Origin: Apodemus sylvaticus
Taxonomy: Eukaryota; Chordata; Mammalia; Rodentia; Muridae
Length of the DNA: 64,000 nucleotides
Direction of reading: 5' to 3'
Assembly (NCBI RefSeq): GCF_947179515.1
Contig: NC_067488.1
Coordinates: 31,934,039 to 31,998,038, forward strand
In this document: positions 46,296-55,978 of the stretch, in pieces
Layout of the letters: each line of letters opens with the position of its first letter
Position numbering within the stretch: the stretch's first letter is position 1
The notes under the pieces: model-generated
The model's input: only the letters and a program-made list of their open reading frames with translations
The model's database searches: none
What the model was told of the DNA's origin: nothing
Made by a program: the position numbers and the translations under genes

Positions 46296-46965
46296 GGCTC
46301 TTTTTTATTTGTTATTTTATTTCTTTACATTTCAAATGTTATCACCCTTCCCAGTTTTCTTTCTCAAAATCCCCTATCCTATCCCCCCACCCCTGCATCT
46401 ATGAGGGTACTCCCCACTCCCTGCATCTATGAGGGTACTCCCCACACCCTGCATCTATGAGGGTGCTCCCCACCCAATCACTCACTTCTGCCTCACCACC
46501 ATAGCATTCCCCTGTGCTAGGGAATTGAACCTTCACAGGATCAAGGGCCTCCTGTCCCACTGATACCAGATAAGGCAATCCTCTGCTTCATATGCAGCTG
46601 GAGCCATGGGTGCAGTTTGGTTGTTGGTTTAGTCCTTGGGAGCTCTGGGGGGCTAGTTGGTTGATGTTGTTCTTTCTATGGGGTTGCAAACCCCTTCAGC
46701 TCTTTTAGTTCTTCCCAGCTCCTCCATTTTGGTCCCCATGCTCAGTTCAATGGTTGGCTGCAAGCCTTTGCATCTGTATTAGTCAGGCTCTGGCAGAGTC
46801 TCTCAGGAGACAGCTATATCAAACTCTTGTCAGCAAGCACTTCTTGGCATCAGCAATAGTGTCTAGGTTTGATATCTGCATAGGGGATAGATCCATAGGT
46901 GGAGCAGTCTCTGGATAGCCTTTCCTTCAGATTCTGCTCCACTCTTTGTCCCTGTATTTCATTTA
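46296..46965 (-). mobile_element. Minus-strand L1 3' UTR insertion
   Basis: Reverse complement of an L1 3' end: T-rich start, TTCTTTACATTTCAAATGTTATC, a C-rich tract, then GAGCCATGG...GTTTGGTTGTTGGTTTAGTCC, CCTCCATTTTGGTCCCCATGCTC and GTCAGCAAGCACTTCTTGGCATC up to CACTCTTTGTCCCTGTATTTC. It contains only 3' UTR, so it is strongly 5'-truncated, and it carries a three-unit 28-bp tandem repeat at 46391-46474. Confidence 0.88.
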
Positions 46966-46969
46966 GATG

Positions 46970-48020
46970 GGAGTAATTCTGGGTTAATTATAATACAAAA
47001 ATGTGTCTGTGTTGGGAGGGGTGGGGAACAAGTAGACGTATCTCACCTGAGACATGACCATGCTCTTTTCTCTGCATGGTAAAATATTTTCATGGGTGGG
47101 TGAAGTCAATTCAAGGGAAGGCTTATTTGGTTTGTGTCTGAGATGTCTAAATATATATTCTTATTAGCAATTAAGTTAATTATTTTAAAAGGATTCTCTG
47201 TGTTCATACAACATAAATGATTCAAGTATCCAACAAGTTTCCTTGTGCTGATAGAATATGTGTTACTGGGTTATTCACCTCATCATAGCAGACTCTATCT
47301 ATTATCTGGAGGGTCATCATATTGCATATAGCTGACGGTGAGTCTTTAGATAGCTTCCTAGTTTTCACTACTGCAGCCTGCACTGTTAGGAATATGCTGA
47401 TGTTCTGTGTGGGTTTGAACAAATTTTCCTTGGGTATTTATCTCAAATAGGAATTACTGCATCATAGGCAAATTTGTTTTAATTGTTGCTAAGTATTGCC
47501 AGAGTTGGTTTTTGTCCTTTTTCTCAGCTTTTACCAAGCCCACAGGCAGAAGATGATCAATAATTCTTCCTTCCTCTACTTGAGATAATCTTCCAAGCAT
47601 TCCTTTCTATGTCATAAGTGCTTAATCATTTTCTGAGGCTCACCTAAGTTCTTCTCTTCTTCTGAAAACTTGCCTGAGGCCTCCATAAGCAGTGATCACC
47701 CCTCATTTGCACTTTCATGCATGACTGTCTTGTGTGAGGCTGAGCAATTGCTGAATCTTAAAATGCCAGCTTTGCCTATGTGTCTGCAAAAGTTTTGTGA
47801 GGATGTTTAGTTTTACAGAACAAAAACTAAAGAACCTATTTTTAAAAGTAAAAGATCCAGCATCAGTAGAGGAGGAGCTATGGAGATCTCAACACTAAGT
47901 GATGAGCTACTGGAAGTTGTTCACTTTATGGGAAGGTAGATTCTCTTTCTTATGACTGTAGCCACTTGTAATGCTGTCAATTTTTCAGTGGATGACCCAT
48001 GTGCATATGGTCAGCACTAA
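46970..48020. other. Intergenic sequence, possible ancient L1 piece
   Basis: Mostly unassigned. 47420-47570 (TTGGGTATTTATCTCAAATAGGAATTACTGCATCATAGG ... TTGCTAAGTATTGCCAGAG) resembles the reverse complement of old L1M ORF2 sequence, at low confidence. Confidence 0.4.
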
Positions 48021-48031
48021 TTGTATCCAGT

Positions 48032-48033
48032 AT

Positions 48034-48081
<48 letters not shown>

Positions 48082-48130
48082 CATGCATACATACATATAT
48101 TGACAGATAGACACAGACAGACAGACAGAT
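48032..48130. repeat. (GATA)n with flanking (CATA)/(CAGA) repeats
   Basis: About 12 uninterrupted GATA units at 48033-48080, then CATA-rich and CAGA-rich degenerate repeats. Confidence 0.97.
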
Positions 48131-48338
48131 AAGCAATGAAAGAGTAGGATATAAACTTGTCAGGCAGATGATTTGAAAGTCTTATAGAAAGCTAGGGAAT
48201 TCCTGGAAGGAGGTCAAGTAGGGAGGCAGTGAGTGGACATGACCAAGATCCATTGTATGCATGTTTAAGATTTCCAATGATTAAATAAAAACAACTATTT
48301 AAAATAAACCATAGTGACATTAGATTCTTTAATCAATT

Positions 48339-48473
48339 TCTTTTTTTTTATTTATTTTTATTGAATATTTTATTTATTTACATTTCTTTTTTTTATTCGA
48401 TATAATTTATTTATATTTCAAATGATTTCCCCTTTTCTAGCCCCCCCTCCCCGAAAGTCCCGTAAAATCACCA
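48339..48473 (-). mobile_element. Two stacked minus-strand L1 3'-terminal stubs
   Basis: 48341-48385 is the reverse complement of an L1 tail (GAAATGTAAATAAATAAAAT...). 48386-48473 starts again with a T tract and is the reverse complement of a young L1 3' UTR end (GGGACTTTCGGGGAGG...CTAGAAAAGGGGAAATC). Each is under 100 bases. TCTTTAATCAA at 48326-48336 recurs at 52743-52753, on the far side of element C, which suggests a TSD of the older insertion that now contains C. Confidence 0.7.
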
Positions 48474-48510
48474 TCAAAAGAGCTCAGGCTTCTTCAGCTC
48501 AACCTTAGCA

Positions 48511-49331
48511 GCGGGAGAGGTCGGTGTGCTCCAGTGAATCCAGCGGGCCCCAGCGGGAGCCTTCAGGCACCTGCTTTGGGATCTGAAAGGCCTGGGCCAC
48601 AGCGCTCAGTCTCCAGGAAGTGCGGGGGACCTGGTGTGCACCCAGAGGCAGTCTGGGAGCTCACAGCACAGCTCGTTCCAGCTTGGGCTTCGGTCCTGAG
48701 GCCTCTGGAGGTAGCCCTCGGACCTCTCTGCTTCCGGATCCAGATTGGCCTGAGCAGCAGTGTCACATCTCCAGGTCCTGAAGGAGGCAGGTGGGGCTTC
48801 CGGGCGGCCAGCGGGAGAGGTTGGTGTGCTCCGGTGAATCCAGTGGGCCCCAGCAAGAGCCTTCAGGCGCCTGCTTTAGGATCTGGACAGCCTGGGCCAC
48901 AGTGCTCAGTCTCCAGGAAGTGCAGGGGACCTGGTGTGCATCCAGAGGCATTCTGGGAGCTCACAGCACAGCCCTTTCCCTGTGGCACAGAGCTCAGGCT
49001 TCAGTCCGGAGGCCCCTGGCGGTAGCCCTCGGACCTCTATGCTTCCAGATCCAGATCAGCCTGAGCTGCAGCACCACATCTCCAAGTCCTGAAAGAGGCA
49101 GGTGGGGCTTCCAGGCAGCCAGCGGGGAGAAGTCGGTGTGCTCCAGTGAATCCAGCGGGCCCCAGCAGGAGCCTGCAGGTGTCTGCTTCAGGGTCTGAAC
49201 ATCCTGGACAACAACACCCTGTCTCCAGGCAGTGCAGGAGGTAAGCTGTGCACCAGAGGCCACCTGGGAAGGGGCAGCTTGCACTGGTGAGTCCAGCATT
49301 GACAACACCAACTAACACCAGTGAGAACTAG
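48511..49331 (+). promoter_or_regulatory. L1 C 5' UTR, 300-312-bp GC-rich monomers
   Basis: TCGGTGTGCTCCAGTGAATCC at 48521 recurs at 48821 (TTGGTGTGCTCCGGTG) and 49133, spacings of 300 and 312 bases. The first two monomers are nearly full length and the third breaks off into the tether. This is the most GC-rich stretch of the window, with several CpGs retained. The monomer resembles neither the 202-bp array of element A nor the 200-bp array of element B. Confidence 0.9.
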
Positions 49332-50536
49332 ATGGCAAAAGGCAGACGCAGGAAAGTCACTAACAGAAATCAAGGCAATATGGCAACATCTGAACCCAAT
49401 TCTCCTTTACCAGCATGTCCTGGATACCCCATCACACCAGTAAAACAAGATTTGGATTTAAAATCACTGGACATGATGCTGGTACAGGAACACATGAAGG
49501 ACATACTTAAAGAAATTCAGGAGAAAATGGATCAAAAGTTAGAGGCCCTTGCAAGTGAAACACAAAAATCATTGAAAGAAATCCAGGAGAATACAAAAGC
49601 GAATAATGAGGAAACACAAAAAACACTTAAAGAAATACAGGAGAACTTTGGTCTACAGGCTGCAGCCATGAAAGAGGAAACACAAAAATCTCTTAAAGAA
49701 TTACAGGAAAGCACAAACAAGCAAGTGAAGGAGCTAAGCAAAACAATCCAGGATCTAAAATCAGAAGTAGAAACAACTAAGAAAACTCAAAGGGAGACAA
49801 CTTTGGAGATAGAAAGCCTTGGGAAGAAATCAGTGGACATAGATGCAAATATCAACAACAGAATACAAGAGATAGAAGAAAGAATCTCAGATGCTGAAGA
49901 TACCATAGAAACCATGGGCTCAACAGTTAAAGAAAATGCAAAATGCAAAAAGCTTGTAACCCAAAATATCCAGGAAATCCAGGACACAATGAGAAGACCA
50001 AACCTAAGGATTATAGGCATAGATGAGAGTGAAGATTTACAGCTTAAAGGGCCAGCAATATCTTCAATAAAATTATGGAAGAAAGCTTCCCTAACCTAAA
50101 GAGAGAGATGCCCATGAATATACAAGAAGCCTACAGAACTCCAAACAGACTGGACCAGAACAGAAATACTTCCCGTCACATAATAATCAAAACACCAAAT
50201 GTACTAAACAAAGAAAGAATATTAAAGGCAGTAAGAGAAAAAGGCCAAGTAACATATAAAGGAAGACCTATCAGAATCACAGCAGACTTTTCACCTGAGA
50301 CTATGAAGGCTAGAAGATCCTGGGCTGATCTCATGCAGACTCTAAGAGAACACAAATGCCTGCCAAAACTACTATATCCAGCAAAACTCTCAATCACCGT
50401 AGATGGAGAAACTAAGATATTCCATGACAAAACCAAGTTTACCCAATATCTATCCACAAACCCAGCCCTACAAAGGATAATAGGAGGAAAATACCAATAC
50501 AGGGAGGGAAAGTTCACCCTGGAAAAAGCAAGATAG
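49332..50536 (+). pseudogene. L1 ORF1 (element C), single frameshift
   Basis: It starts ATGGCAAAAGG at 49332, directly after the tether. Apart from one base it reads through to TAG at 50534-50536, giving about 401 residues if uninterrupted: basic N terminus, long coiled coil with ETQKSLKEIQEN-type units at 49557, 49611 and 49677, RRM (NLRIIGIDE near 50000-50026) and C-terminal domain (RPIRITADFSPETMKARR near 50266-50319). Loss of one A in GCAAATAT (now GCAATAT, about 50055-50061) shifts the frame, so the first part closes at 50099 and the C-terminal domain continues in the next frame from 50075. It is longer than the roughly 360-370 residues I recall for mouse ORF1 because of the coiled-coil repeats. 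Confidence 0.93.
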
Positions 50537-50596
50537 TAACCTTTCATCAAACCCAAAAGAAGTTAACCAATCAAATTTAAAAAATAACGTCAAAAA

Positions 50597-52457
50597 TCAG
50601 GGACTAGACAGGGCTGCCCCCTTTCTCCTTATCTTTTCAATATTGTACTTGAGGTACTAGCTCAGGCAATTCGACAACATAAGGAGGTCAAAGGGATACA
50701 AATTGGAAAGGAAGAAGTCAAACTATCATTATTTGCAGATGACATGATAGCCTACCTAAGTGACCCAAAAAAACACTAGAGAACTCCTTCAGCTGATAAA
50801 CAACTTCAGCAAAGTGGCAGGTTATAAAATCAACTCAAGCAAATCAGTGGCCTTTCTATACTCAAAGGATAAGCAGGCTGAGAAAGAAATTAGGGAAATG
50901 ACCCCCTTCACAATAGCCACAAATAGTATAAAGTATCTTGGGGTGACTCTTACCAAACATGTGAAAGATATGTATGACAAGAACTTCAAGACTCTGAAGA
51001 AGGAAATGGAAGAAGACCTCAAAAAATGGGAAAACCTCCCATGCTCATGGATCAGTAGAATCAATATAGTTAAAATGGCCATTTTGCCTAAAGCACTATA
51101 CAGATTCAATGCAATACCCATCAAAATCCCAACTCAATTCTTCACAGAGTTAGAAAGAGCAATTATCAAATTCATCTGGAACAACAAAAAACCCAGGATA
51201 GCTAAAACTATTCTCAGCAACAAAAGAAAATCTGGGGGAATCAGTATCCCTGACCTCAAGCAATACTACAGAGCAATAGTGTTAAAAACTGCATGGTATT
51301 GGTACAGTGACAGGCAGGAGGATCAATGGAACAGGATTGAAGATCCAGAAATGAACCCACACACCTATGGCCACTTGATCCTGGACAAAGAGGCTGAAAA
51401 CATCCAATGGAAAAAAGATAGCCTTTTCAACAAATGGTGCTGGTTCAACTGGAGGTCAGCATGCAGAAGAATGTGAATTGATCCATCCTTGTCTCCTTGT
51501 ACTAAGCTCAAATCCAAATGGATCAAGGACCTCCACATAAAGCCAGACACTCTGAAGCTAATAGAAAAGAAACTGGGGAAGACCCTTGAGGACATCGGTA
51601 CAGGGAGAAAGTTTCTGAACAGAACACCAATAGCGTATGCTCTAAGAGCAAGAATTGACAAATGGGACCTCATAAGGTTACAGAGTTTCTGTAAGGCAAA
51701 GGACACCATCAAGAGGACAGATCGGCAACCAACAAATTGGGAAAAGATCTTCACCAATCCTACATCAGATAGAGGGCTAATATCCAATATATATAAAGAA
51801 CTCAAGAAGTTAGATTCCTGAAAACCAAACAACCCTATTAAAAAATGGGGTACAGAGTTAAACAAAGAATTCTCACCTGAAGAACTTCGGATGGTGGAGA
51901 AGCATCTTAAACAATGCTCAACTTCATTAGTCATTAGGGAAATGCAAATCAAAACAACCCTGAGATTTCATCTTACACCAGTCAGAATGGCTAAGATTAA
52001 AAATTCAGGAGATAGCAGGTGTTGGAGAGGGTGTGGAGAAAGAGGAACACTCCTCCACTGCTGGTGGGGTTGCAAATTGGTACAACCACTCTGGAAATCA
52101 GTCTGGCAGTTCCTCTGAAAACTGGGCACCTCACTTCCAGAAGATCCTGCTATACCACTCCTGGGCATATACCCAGAGGATTCCCCACCATGTAATAAGG
52201 ATACATGCTCTACTATGTTCATAGCAGCCCTATTTATAACTGCCAGATGCTGGAAAGAACCCAGGTATCCCTCAACAGAAGAGTGGATGCAAAAAATGTG
52301 GTATATCTACACAATGGAGTACTATTCAGCCATTAGAAACAATGAATTCATGAAATTCTTAGGCAAATGGATGAACCTAGAGAACATCATACTAAGTGAG
52401 GTAACCCAGACTCAAAAGATGAATCATGGTATGCACTCACTAATAAGTGGATATTAA
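50597..52457 (+). pseudogene. L1 ORF2 3' part (element C), RT to C terminus
   Basis: The endonuclease and the first part of RT are deleted. The remaining part starts just upstream of the catalytic box FADD (50732-50743, intact). A frameshift lies near 50765. From 50760 to 52457 a single frame is kept without indels but with three nonsense codons: TGA at 51474-51476 (CGC in element B), TGA at 51819-51821 (AGA in A2 and D) and TGA at 52116-52118 (CGA in A2 and D). The cysteine-rich motif (near 52020-52073) is intact. It ends in Leu-Ile-Ser-Gly-Tyr. It is not functional. Confidence 0.92.
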
Positions 52458-52724
52458 CCTAGAAACCTGGATTACCCAAAACATAATCTACACATCAAAT
52501 GAGGTACAAGAAGAAAGGAAGAGTGGCCCCTTGTTCTGGAAAGACTCAATGAAGCAGTACTCAGCAAAACTAGAACGTGGAAGTGGGAAGGGGTGGGTGG
52601 GAGGACAGGGGGAGAGAAGGGGGCTTACGGGACTTTTTGGGAGTGGGGGTGGCTAGGAAAGGGGAAATCATTTGAAATGAAAATAAAAAATATATCGGAA
52701 AAAAAAAACCAACCTTAGCACTAC

Positions 52725-53330
52725 CATTGATCTATCCAGGCCTCTTTAATCAAAAGCACTCCAGTTATTTATAGAAATTGAAATTTGAAATGACTTTTGT
52801 AGCTATAACATTTGCAAGCATATCAGCATAGTCCATATTAGCCACCAGAGAAAATATGTATTTCAGACGATTAAAATAATAAAAACCCACATATAAAGAT
52901 ATAAGTTTGTAAGGATTTTAAACCTAATAGGAACTTAAAGATGATGTAAACAAAAATTTCCATTCAGAAGTAAAAAATTGTCCTTCAATATGTTATTTCA
53001 TCTGATGTCAAAGAGCCAATTAGATTAGTAATGCACAAATTCCTTACAACCTGTTTTCTTTAATTCAGATACCTTTATAGGACAATTGTCAATCCCATGT
53101 CTCTATTGGTACATATTAACCAGGAAGTAAAACAAGGAGGCCAGTTTAATTAAAATGTTTTTCTTATTGGTTCAGTCTAAAATTATTGTCATATCAAGTA
53201 TGTCAAGGATGACACTGAGGACATTATCATCACTAAAGTTTTCAGGAAACACAGTAGAGGAAATGGCAATGTTTGTTTGAAATATAAATTCTGGCTTCTT
53301 TGGAGTCTCAGTTGTGTCATGTGATTTTTT
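52725..53330. other. Intergenic sequence, nothing recognised
   Basis: AT-rich and unassigned. Confidence 0.4.
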
Positions 53331-53335
53331 TTTTA

Positions 53336-53800
53336 AACTGTCTTATGAGAGGATGTTTTTGCTGAAGCAGACATGTAAGAGGATGTTTTGCTGAGAACAG
53401 ACATGTGGTGTTTCTTTGGAAGCTGCCTGGAAAAAAAGGCATGAGATGTTTTGCTAGAGAGGATGCTTCAGAAAACCCATGATGTTTGGAATGGGTATTA
53501 TTAATATAACCCAGAGTAAATGATGCTGTGTGGTATTGGTTCACCTTGCCGCTCTTTGCTGGTCTTGATTGGGCTTTGCTGATGCTGGTCATTTCATAGA
53601 AAGAAATGCACCAAAGACCTTCTAGTGGTGTTACAACAGTTTTCTTGCTGCGTTTACGGACTTGGGCTGATTGACAGAGCCTTGTGGTTTCTTCTGGATT
53701 AGATAATTTTTGTTGATTCATGAATGGTGTTTGCCCGTGAATCAATAAAGCTACTGCTGTTGAGTCATGTGAACTCAATTGTTGATATCCTAACATTGCA
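53336..53800 (+). repeat. LTR-like interspersed repeat (RMER-type?)
   Basis: It begins with two tandem versions of GAGGATGTTTTGCTGA...CAGACATGT, continues through TGGTATTGGTTCACCTTGCCGCTCTTTGCTGG and TTCTTCTGGATTAGATAATTTTTGTTG, and ends shortly after an AATAAA (53744-53749). A single polyadenylation signal near the end of an otherwise non-coding 460-bp unit suits an LTR. The exact family is from memory and uncertain. The 159-codon minus-strand ORF across it is antisense to the repeat. Confidence 0.55.
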
Positions 53801-53804
53801 GATT

Positions 53805-55500
53805 AGATTTACCTGAAAGAACTATTTTTAAACAGGTCCACATCCTCCATTGACTTTCCACTATATCTGGTGAGTGATGGGCTGGAAGGATGATTAAAGC
53901 ACTTAAGTACCCTTTCATAAGTAAAAGTAGGTTTCATATAAAGTAGGTTTTGAAAAGTATAATCCTACATTTGTGGATATGATAGAGTGTCAACCTGAAA
54001 GTCTTACCTGATGCTACAAGATAAAATAGATGATAAATTCTAAGATTTAGTACTACCCTACCTGTAAAAGTGACAGAGTAAGTCTGAGAATCACAGGAAT
54101 ATAGGAGACACAGAGATGTCAATAGGTGCCAAAGAATGGAGATAAGAAAGAATTTTTCTGAGAGAAGAGGCTAGACTGTACAGGGTTTCCTTACCTGCTC
54201 ATATTTTATCTTAAGCTTAAGAGAGTCTCTTTGACCAAAAATAATTTGGAAGAATGAAGATTCCTGGATTAGAAAATTGTACTAACTTAGTAACATAGGC
54301 ATGAAAAATATGAGTAGAGGAGCTAGGCAAAATTGTCTGATATGACAGGTTACAGTGGGGAATAAGAAGTATCTGAACCCCTTTCTCTGTGAATTGCAAC
54401 TTTCTAATATAAGGTTTCATTAGATAAATCAAATATTTACCTGTGGTCCTAGCAAAGGGATCTCCTATCAGAGACTCAAAGGATCCATATATTATATGTT
54501 GTATAAACTTCCAAAAATATGAGTTAAGCATTGATAGTAATAAACAAAGATGTAGACATGTCTATGGAATCATGATGAGACAGATCTAGCCAGGGATGCA
54601 TCAACATGTCAAAGAAATGTCCACTGGAAAGAGTTGGCTAACTCCATTAACAAGCTGACAATAAACAAAAAAATCAATGTTCTAATTTCTGAATTTTACC
54701 ATAAAAACTTAATATCAAACAGTAGAAAAGAAAAAGAGGGCGCAAGGGATAAAGTATGGGTTTATCCTTACATACTTCTATACATCTAAGTTACCCAACT
54801 TAGTGAGAATTTTAACTTATTTTTACACATGCTGGATTGTATACTCACATGATATTTTGCTGTAAATTTTTGAAAGATAAAATGAATATGTGGCTGCTTA
54901 TAGGTAATCATGTCCAGATTACAATCTGCCAGCATTTTCCAGCAGTGGCCTGGACAACTGATCTCAGAAGTCAAATAATATCATTAGATATAATGTTCAA
55001 AATGAAGCTATATTTTTATTGAGTGCTATGAGTCATATTTCTTTCCTATATCAGTTACAAATTTTACTATTACATTTACCTTGCATGATCTTCACTATCT
55101 AATCATGGTCCTGAAACTTGATTGTGTACTATACTCATTGTTAGGGATGCTACAGACAAGTTAACATTGTTAACCTAACTAAATATATTATTCTATGAAT
55201 TACTAGAACTTTCTTTTCTAAATAAATATATAAACAATCATCTGTGTATCTCTAAAAGCTATTAGCATACTTTTATAATCTGTTGTCATGTAGTTAATAA
55301 ATGAATAAAAGTATGAAATAAAATAAGTAGCATAAAGTTGGTGTACTCTAAACAATAAGTTTCATATTAATATCAAATTAAAAAAAGAACATATATTATC
55401 TTTAGGAAAGTTTCTAAATGGCATGTAGAACTTGACTGGAGTCACTTGAAAATTTGTCAGAGAGAAATTACATTCACAACATATCAAAATTTCTTAAAAC
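53805..55500. other. Intergenic sequence, nothing recognised
   Basis: Mostly unique. GGGCTGGAAGGATGATTAAAG at 53879 resembles a B2 head, but no SINE body follows. Confidence 0.4.
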
Positions 55501-55502
55501 TA

Positions 55503-55735
55503 AAGAAATCTTATTTAGGTAGTTATTTATTTAACTTGTTTATTTAGTTTATGTGTATAAGTGTTTTGCCTGTATGTAACATATATATGTGTACCCATTG
55601 AAGTCAGAAAGAGTCATATACACAACATTCTAATTACAGATATTTTTATTACTGTGAGTGCTGGGAATTGAACTCGAGCCCTCTGCAAGAGTAACCAATG
55701 CTCTAAACTGCTATCTATTGCTCCAACACAATAAA
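55503..55735 (-). mobile_element. B3-family SINE, minus strand
   Basis: On the minus strand it runs from the head (TTGGAGCAATAGATAGCAGTTTAGAGCATTGG), through CTCTTGCAGAGGGCTCGAGTTCAATTCCCAGCACTCACAG, to an AT-rich tail (AAATAAACAAG...). The B-box region (GAGTTCAATTCC) is well kept. Old but clear. Confidence 0.85.
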
Positions 55736-55739
55736 ATAT

Positions 55740-55934
55740 TTTTTCCATTTTTCTTCTGATCTTATCATCTAGTTGCCAAGAGTCTCTTTGTAAATTCTTG
55801 AACTCTGAGAAACTCTGAATATATGCCATTTTTCCTCTTTTAAGTTCTCTAGTCTGTCAGATATCGGACTTTCCCTTAAGGCCTTCACTCCTTATAATCA
55901 CAATAAAGCAACATCTCCCCTACCACACACACAC

Positions 55935-55978
<44 letters not shown>

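Larger units (their letters stand above)
48511..52709 (+). mobile_element. Young L1 (element C), internally deleted
   Basis: The TSD CAACCTTAGCA is at 48500-48510 and 52710-52720. The element has a GC-rich 5' UTR with about 300-bp monomers, ORF1, then a junction near 50590 where the ORF1-ORF2 spacer (AATTTAAAAAATAACG) joins RT sequence (AAAATCAGGGACTAGACAGG). About 2 kb present in element B between those points (about 19400-21365) is absent. The rest of ORF2, a short 3' UTR and an A tail follow. The TSDs show it is one insertion, so the deletion either happened before or during insertion or was a later internal loss. Confidence 0.93.

Noticed and set aside
46391..46474. CRISPR-like regularly spaced repeats
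   Set aside because: This is a contiguous 28-bp tandem repeat without spacers, in a eukaryotic L1 3' UTR.
51365..51952. 195-codon minus-strand ORF, and the similar one at 43424-43927
   Set aside because: Antisense of the L1 ORF2 C terminus. It appears in each young copy and follows the sense ORF.
53879..53906. B2 SINE head
   Set aside because: Only about 25 bases match and no SINE body or A-tail follows.
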